DNA of 64,000 bases from Actinomycetota bacterium (GTDB lineage: Bacteria; Actinomycetota; Actinomycetes; S36-B12). The notes under the pieces are model-generated. The model worked only from the letters and a program-made list of their open reading frames with translations. It was not told the origin of the DNA and did not search any database. Shown here in pieces: positions 44,312 to 55,668 of the stretch (its first letter is position 1; every line of letters begins with the position of its first letter). The stretch covers positions 119,280 through 183,279 of the forward strand of contig VGCC01000002.1 in assembly GCA_016870195.1 (NCBI GenBank). Direction: 5' to 3'. The position numbers and the translations under genes were made by a program.

Positions 44312-46258
44312 GTGTGTGGCAACGTGTCCGTCGCCGATGGAGTGAAGCGGCTCTTCGTAGGCCGTGCCCTGCGAAGCGAGCATCTGGGTCATACCCTGCT
44401 CCCCAAGCGCATCGCGCTTCCGGTCTTCGCGAGTGACGCCCTTTCGTCGAATGCGTATGCGACGCAGGAAATCCTGATTGTGCTGACACTCGGGGGAGCG
44501 TCACTGCTTGCTTACGGCCCGTGGATCGCGGTCGCGGTTGTCGTGCTCTATTTCACCGTAATCGCGTCCTACCGGCAGAACGTGCGGGCGTACCCGAGCG
44601 GGGGTGGGGACTACGAAACCGTTTCGGCCAATTTGGGACCCAAATGGGGAGTTCTGGTCGCGAGTGCTCTTCTGATCGACTACGTCCTGACGGTCGCGGT
44701 TTCCGTATCAGCGGCGATCGCCAACCTTGGTTCCACGTTTCAGTTCGTGAGTGACCACAACGTCTGGTTCGCGGTCGGGACCGTAATCCTGATCACATAT
44801 ATAAACCTCCGTGGTGTGAAGGAGTCAGGGTCGTTTTTCGCAATCCCCACCTACCTTTTTATTGCGAGTGTCTTCATCATGATCGGCACAGGGATTTTCC
44901 GGGTCCTGCGTGGTGATGAGATGTTGGCGGAGAGTGCGGCCTGGGAGGTCATTCCCGATTCCGCCTTCGTCGGACTTGCCCTGGCATTCCTCCTGGCTCG
45001 CAGCTTCTCATCTGGTACCACTGCGCTCACCGGAATCGAGGCCATCGCGAATGGTGTGCCGCAATTCCGGGAACCAAAGTCAAAGAACGCGGCGACAACG
45101 TTGCTCCTTCTCGGTGTTTTGTCCATGACCATGTTCGTGGGGATCACGTGGCTCGCGCTCACCACCCAGGTCAAGGTGACCGATTCGAACGCCAGCTTGA
45201 TCGGTCTCCCGGAAGGTCAGGATCAGAAGACCGTCATCGTCCAGATGGCCGGTGCCGTCTTCGGTAACCAACTTTGGGCGGTCGTCGTGATCGCCTTGGT
45301 GACGGCTCTCATACTGGCTCTCGCCGCCAACACTGCTTTCAACGGTTTTCCTGTCCTGGGCTCGATCCTCGCTCGAGACGGCTACCTGCCCCGTCAGCTG
45401 CACACCCGGGGGGACCGACTCGCGTATAGCAACGGCATCCTCACGTTGGCACTCCTCGCCGTCATCCTCATCATCGTCTACCAGGCCGACGTCACGGGCT
45501 TGATCCAGCTCTACATCATCGGAGTCTTCACTGCATTCTCCTTAAGCCAGTTCAGCATGATCCGGCACTGGAATCGGGCGCTCCGCGGCTCCTCGGGGGC
45601 CGAGCGAAGCCAGATGATCAGATCGCGCCTCATCAATGGATTCGGTTTCGTGCTCACTTCCCTCGTATTGGTGATCGTGCTGGTGACCAAGTTCACGCGC
45701 GGGGCCTGGATCGTCGTCGTCGCCATTCCGATTCTCGTTTTCATCATGTGGTCGATCAAGCGACACTACGCCAGGGTTCGCGTCGAGCTTGCGACGGTAA
45801 CATCGGACAAGATGGTGCTACCGGCCCGCGTTCACACGCTCGTCCTCGTCTCCAAGATCCACAAGCCCACGCTCCGCGCGCTGGCCTACGCCCGGGCGAC
45901 GCGTCCCACGGTGCTTGAGGCTGTCACCGTCAATGTGGATGCCGTGGACACTCGTGATCTGGTTGCCGAGTGGAGTCGCCGGGAGATTCCCGTGACACTC
46001 CGGGTGCTTGATTCTCCCTACCGCGAGGTCACACGCCCGATCATCGACTACGTACGTTCCATCCGCTCGGATTGTCCACGGGACCTCATCACGGTGTTTA
46101 TCCCCGAGTACGTGGTTGGTCACTGGTGGGAGCAACTGCTGCACAATCAGTCTGCTCTCCGTCTCAAGAGCCGCCTGCTGTTCATGCCCAATGTCATGGT
46201 CACGAGCGTGCCGTGGCAGCTGGAGTCGAGTGACGCCCGATCAACCGACGGTGAGTGA
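44312..46258 (+). CDS. KimA/YdaO-like APC-superfamily permease, probable potassium importer
   Basis: 648 residues, about 12 membrane segments followed by a ~190-residue cytoplasmic C-terminal domain. The N-terminal LPVFASDALSSNAYATQEIL resembles the FSSDALSSVAY(A/G)xEE motif of the KimA (YdaO) K+/H+ symporters, and the C-terminal domain looks like the universal-stress-like tail of that group (VHTLVLVSKIHKPTLRALAYAR). Pairing with two TrkA proteins supports potassium, but an amino-acid substrate cannot be excluded. GTG 44312 has AGGAAGG 4 nt upstream. Confidence 0.85.
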   Translation: MCGNVSVADGVKRLFVGRALRSEHLGHTLLPKRIALPVFASDALSSNAYATQEILIVLTLGGASLLAYGPWIAVAVVVLYFTVIASYRQNVRAYPSGGGDYETVSANLGPKWGVLVASALLIDYVLTVAVSVSAAIANLGSTFQFVSDHNVWFAVGTVILITYINLRGVKESGSFFAIPTYLFIASVFIMIGTGIFRVLRGDEMLAESAAWEVIPDSAFVGLALAFLLARSFSSGTTALTGIEAIANGVPQFREPKSKNAATTLLLLGVLSMTMFVGITWLALTTQVKVTDSNASLIGLPEGQDQKTVIVQMAGAVFGNQLWAVVVIALVTALILALAANTAFNGFPVLGSILARDGYLPRQLHTRGDRLAYSNGILTLALLAVILIIVYQADVTGLIQLYIIGVFTAFSLSQFSMIRHWNRALRGSSGAERSQMIRSRLINGFGFVLTSLVLVIVLVTKFTRGAWIVVVAIPILVFIMWSIKRHYARVRVELATVTSDKMVLPARVHTLVLVSKIHKPTLRALAYARATRPTVLEAVTVNVDAVDTRDLVAEWSRREIPVTLRVLDSPYREVTRPIIDYVRSIRSDCPRDLITVFIPEYVVGHWWEQLLHNQSALRLKSRLLFMPNVMVTSVPWQLESSDARSTDGE

Positions 46259-47435
46259 CGGCGGCACCGAGCTCGATCTCGGTAGGTGGGTCTCAGGAGG
46301 AGCCTGCATCGCGCATGCAGAGGGCAAAACGTGGTTTGTTCGATTCGGCATCCCCGGAGAGCGCGTGCGGGTTGTCGTGACGCGCCGGGCGCGGGGAGTG
46401 GTGTATGCGGATGTCACGTCCGTGATCTCCCCATCTCCCGCTCGCACCGATCCGGCATGCAGATCTTTCGGCCCGGGATTGTGCGGTGGATGCGACCTCC
46501 AGCACGTCAGCCTCGAGGAGCAGCGGCGTTCCAAGCGAGATGTGGTGGTGGACTGCCTTACGCGTCTCGGAGGCATGAGGCTCGACCACCTCAAGAAGTG
46601 CGTGACCGAGACCACGTCGATTCCCGGGGATGCGGGTGGACTGGGGTGGCGGACCCGCATGACCGCCCTCCGAACGGTCGGCGGAATCGGGATGCATCGA
46701 GCCCGCTCCCACGAGGTCGTCGAGGTCACGGAGTGCCCGATTACCGACAACCGAGTGCTCCCATCCGTGATGCGCGACGTCCGACCGGGCGAGGAGTTCC
46801 GGGCCGCCATCGGGAGTGACGGCATCGTGAGGGTCGAGGCCCAGGGGGGCTCGGCGCGTGTGCGAGAGGCCGTCACCACCCTGGTGGGAACAGAAAGCTG
46901 GTCGTTGCCTGTCGGCGCGTTCTGGCAGGTACACGGTGGATTCGCGCAATACCTGGGGGACACCGTCGTGGGTCTCGCCGGCTCGGTGACCGGGGAGACG
47001 TGGTGGGACCTCTATGCGGGAGCCGGGCTTCTCACCGCGTTTCTCGCTGACGCAGGCGCGTCGCGTGTCGTCTCGGTCGAGTCCGACGGACGCGCCTGCA
47101 GCGCGGCGCGGCGCACGTTTCACAATCGACCTGACGTCGTACTCCACCACGCGGAGGTCGCAGCGTGGCTGGCAGATCAAGCCCAGCCCCCGCATGGAGT
47201 GGTGGTGGATCCACCACGGAGCGGATGCGGGCCCGAGGTCACACGCCAGTTGATGTCCCTCCCTGTGCCGCGGATCATCTACGTTGCCTGCGATCCGGCT
47301 GCACTGGCCCGCGATGTCCGCATCCTCCGATCCGGGGGATACGAGGTTCAGCGTGTCGTCCCCATTGACGCCTTCCCCATGACCCACCACGTCGAGACCG
47401 TCGCGCTCCTCGCATTCACGCATCGGTTATCTTGA
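46230..47435 (+). CDS. TrmA/RumA-type class I SAM-dependent RNA methyltransferase
   Basis: About 401 residues. N-terminal TRAM-like RNA-binding part ([20 protein letters not shown]), iron-sulfur cysteines in [21 protein letters not shown] motif [27 protein letters not shown] and the catalytic Cys in [13 protein letters not shown]. Makes 5-methyluridine in rRNA or tRNA; the exact site is not assignable. Start GTG 46230 lies inside the permease 3' end (GTG 46251 is an alternative), so the two are co-transcribed. Confidence 0.9.
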   Translation: MTPDQPTVSDGGTELDLGRWVSGGACIAHAEGKTWFVRFGIPGERVRVVVTRRARGVVYADVTSVISPSPARTDPACRSFGPGLCGGCDLQHVSLEEQRRSKRDVVVDCLTRLGGMRLDHLKKCVTETTSIPGDAGGLGWRTRMTALRTVGGIGMHRARSHEVVEVTECPITDNRVLPSVMRDVRPGEEFRAAIGSDGIVRVEAQGGSARVREAVTTLVGTESWSLPVGAFWQVHGGFAQYLGDTVVGLAGSVTGETWWDLYAGAGLLTAFLADAGASRVVSVESDGRACSAARRTFHNRPDVVLHHAEVAAWLADQAQPPHGVVVDPPRSGCGPEVTRQLMSLPVPRIIYVACDPAALARDVRILRSGGYEVQRVVPIDAFPMTHHVETVALLAFTHRLS

Positions 47436-47458
47436 CGTCTCGACATCATGGAGGTCTG

Positions 47459-50116
47459 GTGACGTACCCGGATTCATTCAATGCCCGTACGACCATGCGA
47501 CTTGCGGGCCACGAGGTCGAGGTGTTTCGAATCTCCTCGGTTCCAGGCTGGGAGACGTTGCCCTACACCCACAAGGTCCTCCTGGAGAACCTTCTCCGCA
47601 CGGAGGATGGAGCCAATGTCACCCGCGAGACAATCACGGCTCTCGGCTCCTGGGATCCCCGCAGCGAGCCCACGGAGGAGATCCAGTTCACCCCCGCCCG
47701 CGTCGTCATGCAGGACTTCACTGGGGTTCCGGTCGTCGTCGATCTGGCCACCATGCGCGAGGCGGTTTCCGGTCTCGGCGGCGACCCATCGACAATCGAG
47801 CCCCTTGCCCCTGCGGAACTCGTGATCGATCACTCCGTCATCGCCGACTTCTTTGGCACCGGCGATGCAGAGACACGGAATGTCGAACTCGAGTACGAGC
47901 GGAACCGAGAGAGGTATCAGTTCCTCCGCTGGGGCCAGGCAGCATTCGAGGAATTCAAGGTGGTGCCCCCGGGCACCGGCATCGTTCACCAGGTGAACAT
48001 CGAATCGCTTGCACGCGTTGTGATGGTGCGTCGCGGGCAGGCGTACCCCGACACCGTCGTGGGAACCGACTCGCACACCACCATGGTCAACGGACTCGGG
48101 GTCCTCGGCTGGGGTGTCGGAGGTATCGAGGCGGAAGCGGCGATGCTCGGACAGCCTGTGTCGATGCTGATCCCGCGAGTTGTCGGCTTCAAGCTCACAG
48201 GTCAGCTGCCCGAGGGGGCAACCGCGACGGATCTGGTTCTGACCATCACTCAGATGCTCCGGAAGCACGGTGTGGTCGGGAAGTTCGTCGAGTTCTACGG
48301 CGATGGTGTCACGCACGTCCCCCTGGCCAATCGCGCCACCATCGGCAATATGAGCCCGGAGTACGGCAGTACCGTCGCGATTTTCCCGATCGACCAGGCA
48401 ACCCTGGACTATCTGAGGTTGACGGGCCGCGATGAGAACCACATCCAGGTTGTCGAGGAGTACGCACGCGTGCAGGGTCTGTGGCATGACCCTGCTCACG
48501 AGCCCCGTTACTCGGAGTATGTGGAACTTGACCTCTCCACGGTCCAACCGAGCCTCGCGGGACCCCGTCGGCCACAGGACCGGGTGCTCCTGACGGATGC
48601 GCGGAACTCCTATCGCGAGGCGCTGGAGGGATTCACGGACACCCCGGCCGCCGAAGTGCGAACCGCGATCCACGGAGAGCCGGTGAGTGTCCGGCACGGG
48701 GCAGTCGTGATCGCGGCAATCACCTCGTGCACCAATACCAGCAATCCCTCCGTGATGATCGCTGCAGGACTCGTGGCCAAGCGGGCCGTGGAGCGAGGAC
48801 TGAGTCGTAAGCCCTGGGTGAAGACGACCCTGGCCCCCGGGTCGAAGGTTGTGACGGACTATTACGACCGCGCGGGCTTGACCCCGTATCTCGACAAGCT
48901 CGGATTCGACACCGTGGGCTACGGGTGCACCACCTGCATCGGGAATTCGGGTCCACTGATTCCCGAAGTCAGCGCTGCGGTCAACGAGGCGGACCTGGCC
49001 GTGGTGTCCGTGCTCAGCGGGAATCGGAATTTCGAGGGTCGGATCAATCCTGATGTGAAAATGAATTATCTCGCCTCTCCGCCCCTCGTCGTGGCGTATG
49101 CGATTGCAGGCACCATGGATATCGATCTGTTGAACGAACCCCTCGGGATCGATCCGGAGGGCGCTCCCGTCATGCTCTCGGACATTTGGCCGTCGACATC
49201 GGAGGTTCAGCAGGTCATCGACTCCACCATCTCGCCGGAGATGTTCGTAACGAGATATCGGGATGTCTTCGCCGGTGATGATCGGTGGCGTTCACTGGAG
49301 ACCCCCGAAGGAGAACTCTTCACATGGGATCCGTCGTCGACGTACGTTCGTAAGCCACCGTACTTCGATGGCATGACGGCTGAGCCTTCCCCGGTACGCG
49401 ACATCCGCGGTGCACGCGTGCTGGCGGTCCTCGGCGACTCGGTGACAACCGATCACATCTCGCCTGCCGGCACGATCAAGGTCGATAGCCCGGCCGGTGC
49501 CTACTTGATCGCCCACGGCGTCGACCGCAAGGATTTCAACTCCTATGGGTCCCGTCGCGGAAATCACGAGGTGATGATCCGTGGAACCTTCGCCAACATC
49601 CGGCTGCGCAACCGGATGGTGGACGGCGTCGAAGGCGGATTCACGCTGGATCTCACACGTCCGGACACACCGATCGTGCCCATTTTCGATGCGGCGGAGT
49701 CTTATGCCGCGGTTGGCACACCCCTGGTGATCCTCGCCGGAGCCGAGTATGGATCGGGGTCGAGTCGCGACTGGGCCGCAAAGGGCACCGCCCTTCTGGG
49801 GGTCAAGGCTGTTATTGCCGAGTCCTACGAGCGAATTCATCGGTCGAACTTGATTGGGATGGGCGTACTTCCTCTGCAGTTCCGCTCTGGTGAGAATGCG
49901 GTGACCCTGGGCCTAACAGGCCTCGAAATCTTCGATATCACCGGCGTGGAGGCCCTCAATGATGGATTCACGCCACGAGTACTCGAGGTAACCGCACGGA
50001 CACCAGAGGGGAACCCGATTGCTTTCACCGTCGACGTCCGCATCGACACCCCCGGCGAGGCTGACTACTACCGAAACGGTGGGATCCTCCCGTTCGTCCT
50101 CCGCTCACTCCTGTGA
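47459..50116 (+). CDS. acnA: Aconitate hydratase AcnA
   Basis: TCA-cycle enzyme converting citrate to isocitrate. 885 residues. The [4Fe-4S] cysteines are in [11 protein letters not shown] and [13 protein letters not shown]; substrate and swivel domain segments [42 protein letters not shown] and [16 protein letters not shown] are present. The start GTG 47459 has GGAGG 4 nt upstream, and a TTG at 47432 is less likely. The next gene overlaps its stop by 4 nt. Confidence 0.96.
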   Translation: MTYPDSFNARTTMRLAGHEVEVFRISSVPGWETLPYTHKVLLENLLRTEDGANVTRETITALGSWDPRSEPTEEIQFTPARVVMQDFTGVPVVVDLATMREAVSGLGGDPSTIEPLAPAELVIDHSVIADFFGTGDAETRNVELEYERNRERYQFLRWGQAAFEEFKVVPPGTGIVHQVNIESLARVVMVRRGQAYPDTVVGTDSHTTMVNGLGVLGWGVGGIEAEAAMLGQPVSMLIPRVVGFKLTGQLPEGATATDLVLTITQMLRKHGVVGKFVEFYGDGVTHVPLANRATIGNMSPEYGSTVAIFPIDQATLDYLRLTGRDENHIQVVEEYARVQGLWHDPAHEPRYSEYVELDLSTVQPSLAGPRRPQDRVLLTDARNSYREALEGFTDTPAAEVRTAIHGEPVSVRHGAVVIAAITSCTNTSNPSVMIAAGLVAKRAVERGLSRKPWVKTTLAPGSKVVTDYYDRAGLTPYLDKLGFDTVGYGCTTCIGNSGPLIPEVSAAVNEADLAVVSVLSGNRNFEGRINPDVKMNYLASPPLVVAYAIAGTMDIDLLNEPLGIDPEGAPVMLSDIWPSTSEVQQVIDSTISPEMFVTRYRDVFAGDDRWRSLETPEGELFTWDPSSTYVRKPPYFDGMTAEPSPVRDIRGARVLAVLGDSVTTDHISPAGTIKVDSPAGAYLIAHGVDRKDFNSYGSRRGNHEVMIRGTFANIRLRNRMVDGVEGGFTLDLTRPDTPIVPIFDAAESYAAVGTPLVILAGAEYGSGSSRDWAAKGTALLGVKAVIAESYERIHRSNLIGMGVLPLQFRSGENAVTLGLTGLEIFDITGVEALNDGFTPRVLEVTARTPEGNPIAFTVDVRIDTPGEADYYRNGGILPFVLRSLL

Positions 50117-50436
50117 CGTGGCCACGCGATCTGGTGGATGCGGGACATCCTGAGTTTCTCGAACATGCGGAGCGATGGCTTCTGGACCGCTCACCTCCAG
50201 AGTGGCGCACGTCGACCCTCCGAGGAGATGTCCCCGCCCTCGCCTGGGCTGTCACGCACCACATTGAGGGTGCACGGGCAGGTGCCCGACAGGCCTACCG
50301 GGAGGCCCGCCCCCGCTTCCAGGAGCCGCTCCTCACCCGGGTGCACACCGCCCTGGAGTCCTATGGAGCGCACCTGCTCACGGTGGAGCGCGAGGTCGCT
50401 CAGGTCCGACGCGCTCTCGACCGGAGGTCGACCTAG
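50113..50436 (+). CDS. Conserved hypothetical protein between acnA and dxs
   Basis: 107 residues, mostly helical, soluble and Arg-rich ([19 protein letters not shown] ... [13 protein letters not shown] ... [13 protein letters not shown]). GTG overlaps the acnA stop by 4 nt. No family recognised with certainty; small proteins in this position occur in other Actinobacteria. Confidence 0.75.
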   Translation: MTWPRDLVDAGHPEFLEHAERWLLDRSPPEWRTSTLRGDVPALAWAVTHHIEGARAGARQAYREARPRFQEPLLTRVHTALESYGAHLLTVEREVAQVRRALDRRST

Positions 50437-50459
50437 ACTCGTGAGGGATAGGGAGGGCC

Positions 50460-52367
50460 ATGGGGCTGTTGGAGGGGATCAGGGACCCGCGCGATGTGCG
50501 CGCGCTGAGTCCGGACCAACTCGACGATCTCGCCGCTGAGGTTCGTGCATTCCTCGTGGCGAAAGTCTCTGCCTCGGGGGGCCATTTGGGTCCGAATCTC
50601 GGCGTCGTGGAGCTTTCTATCGCCCTCCACAGGGTATTCCGCTCCCCGGAGGACCTGATCGTCTGGGACACCGGTCACCAGGCCTACGTGCACAAGATTC
50701 TGACCGGTCGCGCCGAGGCCTTCGATCGGCTGCGGCAGAGCGAAGGCTTGTCGGGTTATCCCAGTCGCGCGGAGAGCCCCCACGACGTTGTGGAGAACTC
50801 CCATGCTTCGACTGCGCTCTCTTACGCCGACGGGATCGCCAAGGCGTGGTCGCTCCGTGGAGTCGCCTCCCAACGACACGTTGTGGCCGTCATCGGCGAC
50901 GGTGCGCTCACCGGTGGCATGGCCTGGGAGGCCTTAAACAACATTGCGGCCAGCGACCGACCGATGGTGATAGTCGTCAATGACAACGCGCGCTCCTACA
51001 GTCCGACCATCGGTGGGTTGGCACACCATCTTGCGGCCCTGAGAACTGCCCGGGGATACGAGCGCGTGCTCCAGTGGGGCAAGTCCGCGGTCCAGCGCAC
51101 GCCGATCATCGGCTCCCAGCTCTACGGGGCGTTGCACGGGGTTAAGAAGGGTGCCAAAGACATGTTGGCTCCGCAGGGCATGTTCGAAGATCTCGGCCTG
51201 AAGTACATCGGACCCATCGATGGCCACGATGAAGCGGAGGTTGAGTTCGCCCTCACCCGTGCGAGGGACTTCCGTGGTCCAGTGATCGTGCATGTCATCA
51301 CCCACAAGGGACATGGCTACGGCCCAGCAGAGAACGATGAATCGGACCGATTCCATGGTGTCGGGGTGATCGACCCCGACACCGGAATGCCACTGACCAT
51401 CTCAGGCCCCACGTGGACGTCCGTGTTCTCCGATGCTCTTGTGGGGATCGGCGAGACCCGGCCCGATGTCGTTGCGATCACCGCAGCGATGTTGGGACCC
51501 ACCGGGTTAGAACCGTTCGCTCGTCGTTTTCCCAATCGAACGTACGACGTCGGGATAGCCGAGCAACACGCCGTGACGAGCGCTGCCGGGCTCGCCTTCG
51601 GCGGCTTCCATCCGGTGGTCGCGGTCTACGCAACGTTTATCAACCGGGCATTCGACCAAGTCCTCATGGATTGTGGCTTGCATCGCGCGGGGGTCACGTT
51701 CGTTTTGGACCGCGCCGGTGTGACGGGGGATGACGGAGCCAGCCACAACGGGATGTGGGACATGGCACTTCTCCAGATCGTGCCGGGACTACGAATTGCC
51801 TGCCCTCGCGATGCAGCGTCCCTCCGAAAGTTGCTGCGCGAAGCTGTGGATGTGTCGGACGGGCCCACGGTTGTCCGTTTCCCCAAGGGTGCCATCGGCG
51901 ACGACCTTCCGGTTGTCCGATCGCACCACTCGGTCGATGTACTCCATGAAAGCGGCGACGGCGCAGTGGTTGTGATGGGCATCGGTTCGATGGCTTCAAC
52001 GGCGGTGCACGTTGCCGACCGGCTGCGGGCCCAGGGGATCGGCGTGCGGGTGATCGACCCGGGCTGGGTGCGCCCGCTGTCTGATGATGTCATCGAATGC
52101 GCGGTGAACGCGCAGCTCGTGGTGACCTTGGAAGATGGTCTGCGTGAAGGAGGGATTGGCGCGGCGCTCGGCCAACGCCTACGCGATGTGGGCAGCGAAG
52201 TCCCCTTGATGACCTTCGGCGTACCGACTCACTTCCTAGACCATGCGAAGCGCAACGAGGTGCTCGCGACCATCGGACTCACGGCCCAGGACGTCGCCCG
52301 TGCGGTGGTGGAGCACATGGCGAGCTACGCCGAGAGCGACGAGTCGGTCTCTCTACCGGGGAACTGA
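50460..52367 (+). CDS. dxs: 1-deoxy-D-xylulose-5-phosphate synthase Dxs
   Basis: First enzyme of the MEP isoprenoid pathway, TPP-dependent. 635 residues: N-terminal [37 protein letters not shown]/Mg motif [25 protein letters not shown], and C-terminal transketolase domain with [15 protein letters not shown] and [18 protein letters not shown] with GGAGGG upstream. Its last 15 bp overlap the end of convergent fadB. Confidence 0.96.
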   Translation: MGLLEGIRDPRDVRALSPDQLDDLAAEVRAFLVAKVSASGGHLGPNLGVVELSIALHRVFRSPEDLIVWDTGHQAYVHKILTGRAEAFDRLRQSEGLSGYPSRAESPHDVVENSHASTALSYADGIAKAWSLRGVASQRHVVAVIGDGALTGGMAWEALNNIAASDRPMVIVVNDNARSYSPTIGGLAHHLAALRTARGYERVLQWGKSAVQRTPIIGSQLYGALHGVKKGAKDMLAPQGMFEDLGLKYIGPIDGHDEAEVEFALTRARDFRGPVIVHVITHKGHGYGPAENDESDRFHGVGVIDPDTGMPLTISGPTWTSVFSDALVGIGETRPDVVAITAAMLGPTGLEPFARRFPNRTYDVGIAEQHAVTSAAGLAFGGFHPVVAVYATFINRAFDQVLMDCGLHRAGVTFVLDRAGVTGDDGASHNGMWDMALLQIVPGLRIACPRDAASLRKLLREAVDVSDGPTVVRFPKGAIGDDLPVVRSHHSVDVLHESGDGAVVVMGIGSMASTAVHVADRLRAQGIGVRVIDPGWVRPLSDDVIECAVNAQLVVTLEDGLREGGIGAALGQRLRDVGSEVPLMTFGVPTHFLDHAKRNEVLATIGLTAQDVARAVVEHMASYAESDESVSLPGN

Positions 52368-54449
52368 AGCGACCCCCGGCGAGAGGAAGCGCTTCCCCGT
52401 GACCTGTTCCGACACCCCGGTGCGGTCCAGGTAGGGGGTCAGACCACCGAGCCAGAAGGGCCATCCGGTGCCGAGGATCATGCACAGGTCAATGTCCTGC
52501 ACCTGGCCAACGACTCCCTCGTCGAGCATCCGCTGGCACTCATCTGCAAGGGCATCGAGAACCCGGGAGCGAATCTCCTCCGGGGTGGAGGGCGAGTTCC
52601 CCTGCTGGAAGAGTGCGACCGCCTCGGGGTCCAGTGACTTCGACCCATCGGCTGCCCAGGTCCACACGCCCGGCCTTCCCGAGGTCGCGAGGCGATCAAG
52701 GTTCTCGGACGCGTAGAACCGGTCGGGGAATGCGTCGTGCATCGCATGTGTCACGTGCGATGCAACGCCGAGCCCGACGAGGGAAATGAGTACGAACGGG
52801 CTCATGGGGAGACCGAGTGGCTCCATGGAGGCGTCGGCGTCTTCGAAACTGGAGCCCTCGTCCACGGCACGAGCGATCTCCGACAGGAAGCGGATCAGCA
52901 GCCTGTTCACCACGAAGCCCGGGGCATCCTTCACCAGGACGCATGACTTCTTGAGCGATTTCCCCACTGCGAAGGCGGTCGCCAGGGTGGCTTCGTCTGT
53001 CGCGGGAGTTCGGGCGATCTCGAGGAGCTGCATGACGGCGACCGGATTGAAGAAGTGGAAGCCGACCACGCGTTCCGGATGCTCAAGCCCTTGGGCCATC
53101 TGCGTCACGGACAGCGTCGATGTGTTCGAGGCGAGGACGCATTCGGAAGACACGATCGTCTCCAGCTCCGCGAAGATCCGCTGCTTCAGACTGATCTCCT
53201 CGAAGACCGCTTCGATGATGAAGTCGCATCCCGCGAAGCCCTCGAGGCCGACCTGACCACGGACCAGGGCACTTAAGCGATTGGCCTTGTCGGCGCTGAT
53301 TCGACCCTTGGACTTCAACTTCTCGATCTCGGCACGCACGTATCCGACACCCTTGTCGACGCGCTCCTGGTCGAGATCGGACATGACGACGGGAACCTCG
53401 AGGCGACGCACGAAGAGGAGGGCGAGCTGGGACGCCATCAGTCCGGCACCGACGATCCCCACCTTCGTGACGGGACGCGCGAGTGCGGGATCCGGGGCAC
53501 CCGCCGGCTTCTTCGCCCGCCGCTGGACAAGATCAAAGGCGTAGATGCTCGCGCGCATCTCATCTCCCATCACCAGGTCCGCGATCGCCTCGTCTTCCGC
53601 GGCAAAGCCTTCATCACGAGTGCGTGAGCGAGCTGCGGCCACGAGATCGAGGGTGCGATAAGGAGCCGGCGCGGCCCCATGAATCCGTGCATCGACCGCG
53701 GCACGGCCGGCGTCCACGATGGCCTGCCAGGCATCGGTGTCGACCGAGGGTCGTGCGACAGTCACGCGGCCGGAGATCACGTCTGCGGCCCAGGCCACAC
53801 TGCGCTCGAGGAACTCCGACGGCTGGAACAGGGCATCCGCCATGCCTAGGTCGACCATGGCGGCCGGTATCAACTGCTTGTTCAGATTCATCGGGTTCGA
53901 CACCATCACCTGAAGTGCCTTCTCGGGACCGATGAGGTGTGGCAACAGATAGCAGCCACCCCATCCCGGGACGAGGCCCAGGAACACCTCGGGGAGTGCG
54001 AGGCCGGTGGCGCCTGTCGAGACCGTGCGGTAGGTGCAGTGGAGGGCTAATTCCATGCCGCCACCCATCGCAGCCCCGTTCACGAAGGCGAAGGTGGGGA
54101 AGGGGAGTTCGCCGAACTTTCGTAGAACATCGTGGCCGAGACGGGCGAACTGTTCGATCAGTGTTCGGTCGCCGACGGTGCCCAGCGCAGAAATATCGGC
54201 TCCCACGGCGAAGATGAAGGGCTTCCCTGTGACGCCGAGCCCGACGATCCCCGGGATGGCCGAGACCTGATCCACAGCGTCCGCGAGTGACCGCAGACCC
54301 TCGGGACCGAAGGTGCTCGGACGCGTGTGATCCCGGTCGTTATCCAGCGTGATGAGCCCGAACGTTCCGGTCCCGTCCGGAAGTTCGAAGGTTCGCACGC
54401 GCGCATGCGTGACGACCTCGTCTGCGAATCCCAGCGTGCCCGTGCTCAT
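52353..54449 (-). CDS. Fatty-acid oxidation complex alpha subunit FadB-like (enoyl-CoA hydratase / 3-hydroxyacyl-CoA dehydrogenase)
   Basis: 698 residues. Order: enoyl-CoA hydratase domain (about 1-190, [44 protein letters not shown]), NAD-binding 3-hydroxyacyl-CoA dehydrogenase domain ([17 protein letters not shown]) with catalytic region [12 protein letters not shown] and [16 protein letters not shown], then the C-terminal dehydrogenase domain. The start ATG 54449 overlaps the thiolase stop by 4 nt. Together they perform the last three steps of beta-oxidation. Confidence 0.93.
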   Translation of the reverse strand: MSTGTLGFADEVVTHARVRTFELPDGTGTFGLITLDNDRDHTRPSTFGPEGLRSLADAVDQVSAIPGIVGLGVTGKPFIFAVGADISALGTVGDRTLIEQFARLGHDVLRKFGELPFPTFAFVNGAAMGGGMELALHCTYRTVSTGATGLALPEVFLGLVPGWGGCYLLPHLIGPEKALQVMVSNPMNLNKQLIPAAMVDLGMADALFQPSEFLERSVAWAADVISGRVTVARPSVDTDAWQAIVDAGRAAVDARIHGAAPAPYRTLDLVAAARSRTRDEGFAAEDEAIADLVMGDEMRASIYAFDLVQRRAKKPAGAPDPALARPVTKVGIVGAGLMASQLALLFVRRLEVPVVMSDLDQERVDKGVGYVRAEIEKLKSKGRISADKANRLSALVRGQVGLEGFAGCDFIIEAVFEEISLKQRIFAELETIVSSECVLASNTSTLSVTQMAQGLEHPERVVGFHFFNPVAVMQLLEIARTPATDEATLATAFAVGKSLKKSCVLVKDAPGFVVNRLLIRFLSEIARAVDEGSSFEDADASMEPLGLPMSPFVLISLVGLGVASHVTHAMHDAFPDRFYASENLDRLATSGRPGVWTWAADGSKSLDPEAVALFQQGNSPSTPEEIRSRVLDALADECQRMLDEGVVGQVQDIDLCMILGTGWPFWLGGLTPYLDRTGVSEQVTGKRFLSPGVASVPR

Positions 54450-55636
54450 GAGTTTTCCCCCACGCGCTCCCAGATCACGGTTCCACCCATGCCGAGTCCG
54501 ATGCACATCGTGGTGATCCCGAATCGAGCGGTGGGGTTCAACTCGAAGTCTTTCGCCAGGTTGCTCATGAGCCGGATTCCCGACGAGGCGAGGGGATGTC
54601 CAACCGCGATGGCCCCGCCCAGGGGGTTGACCCGCGGATCCTCATCATCGATGCCGAAATGGTCCAGGAAGGCGAGTACCTGCACGGCAAACGCTTCGTT
54701 GATCTCAAAGAGGTCGATGTCCTCGATCGTCATACCGGCACGTCTCAAGGCCTTCTCCGTGCTGGGCACGGGGCCCACACCCATCACCTCCGGGTCGACG
54801 CCAGCGAAGGCGTATCCGACCATGCGCATCTTTCGAGAAAGCCCTAGTTCGCGAGCTGCGTCATCCGAGGCGAGGAGAGCAGCGGTAGCTCCGTCCGTGA
54901 GCGCGGACGCGTTGCCCGCTGTGACGCGACCATGGGGCCGGAACGGAGTTCGCAGCCCGGCGAGGCCCTCGAGGGAGGTCCCCGGGCGAGGTCCTTCATC
55001 GGCTGTCACCATCGTCCAGCCGAGATCCTGTGCCCGTGCGGCCACGGGGACGAGATCGGCCTGGATCCAGCCATTGGCGTATGCCTTCGCGGTCTTCTCC
55101 TGCGATCCCAGCGCGTACGCGTCGGCCCGGGCCTTCGTGAGGTGCGGGAAGCGATCGTGCAGGTTCTCGGCAGTCTTGCCCATGAGGAGCGCCTCGGGAT
55201 CCACGAGTTTCTCGGCCAGGTATCGAGGATTCGGATCGATTCCCTCACCCATCGGGTGGTGGGTCATGTGCTCGACACCACCGGCGAGCGCGATGTCGTA
55301 GGCACCAGACATGATCGACCCCGCAAGAGTGGTGACGGCGGTCATCGCGCCCGCGCACCAGCGGTCGATCGAGTACCCGGGCACCGAGGGCGGCAGGCCG
55401 GCAAGCAGTGCAGCAGAGCGACCGATGTTCATACCCTGGTCGCCGGTCTGCGTCGCTGCTGCGATCGCGACGTCGTCGATCCGCTCGACAGGGAGTTGCG
55501 GATTGCGTCGGAGGAGTTCCTGGATCACTTTGACGACCAGATCGTCGGCGCGGGTCTCGCTGTAGAGGCTCCCGGCTCGGGCGAAGGGGGTGCGTGCCCC
55601 ATCCACGAAGACGACGTCGCTGACTGTTCGGCCCAT
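54446..55636 (-). CDS. Acetyl-CoA C-acyltransferase (thiolase) FadA-like
   Basis: 396 residues. Nucleophilic Cys in YSIDRWCAGAMTAV, GGVEHMTHHPMG loop, NEAFAVQVLAF, the His in NPLGGAIAVGHPLASSG and the second Cys in TTMCIGLGMGG. ATG with AGGAG upstream. First gene of the fad operon and translationally coupled to fadB. Confidence 0.94.
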   Translation of the reverse strand: MGRTVSDVVFVDGARTPFARAGSLYSETRADDLVVKVIQELLRRNPQLPVERIDDVAIAAATQTGDQGMNIGRSAALLAGLPPSVPGYSIDRWCAGAMTAVTTLAGSIMSGAYDIALAGGVEHMTHHPMGEGIDPNPRYLAEKLVDPEALLMGKTAENLHDRFPHLTKARADAYALGSQEKTAKAYANGWIQADLVPVAARAQDLGWTMVTADEGPRPGTSLEGLAGLRTPFRPHGRVTAGNASALTDGATAALLASDDAARELGLSRKMRMVGYAFAGVDPEVMGVGPVPSTEKALRRAGMTIEDIDLFEINEAFAVQVLAFLDHFGIDDEDPRVNPLGGAIAVGHPLASSGIRLMSNLAKDFELNPTARFGITTMCIGLGMGGTVIWERVGENS

Positions 55637-55668
55637 GGCTCTCCTCGGTTAAGTTACTCGGCAGTAAC

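Noticed and set aside
43620..44312. c-di-AMP (ydaO) riboswitch before the KimA-like gene
   Set aside because: The gap between divergent genes is only 35 bp, too short for that aptamer.
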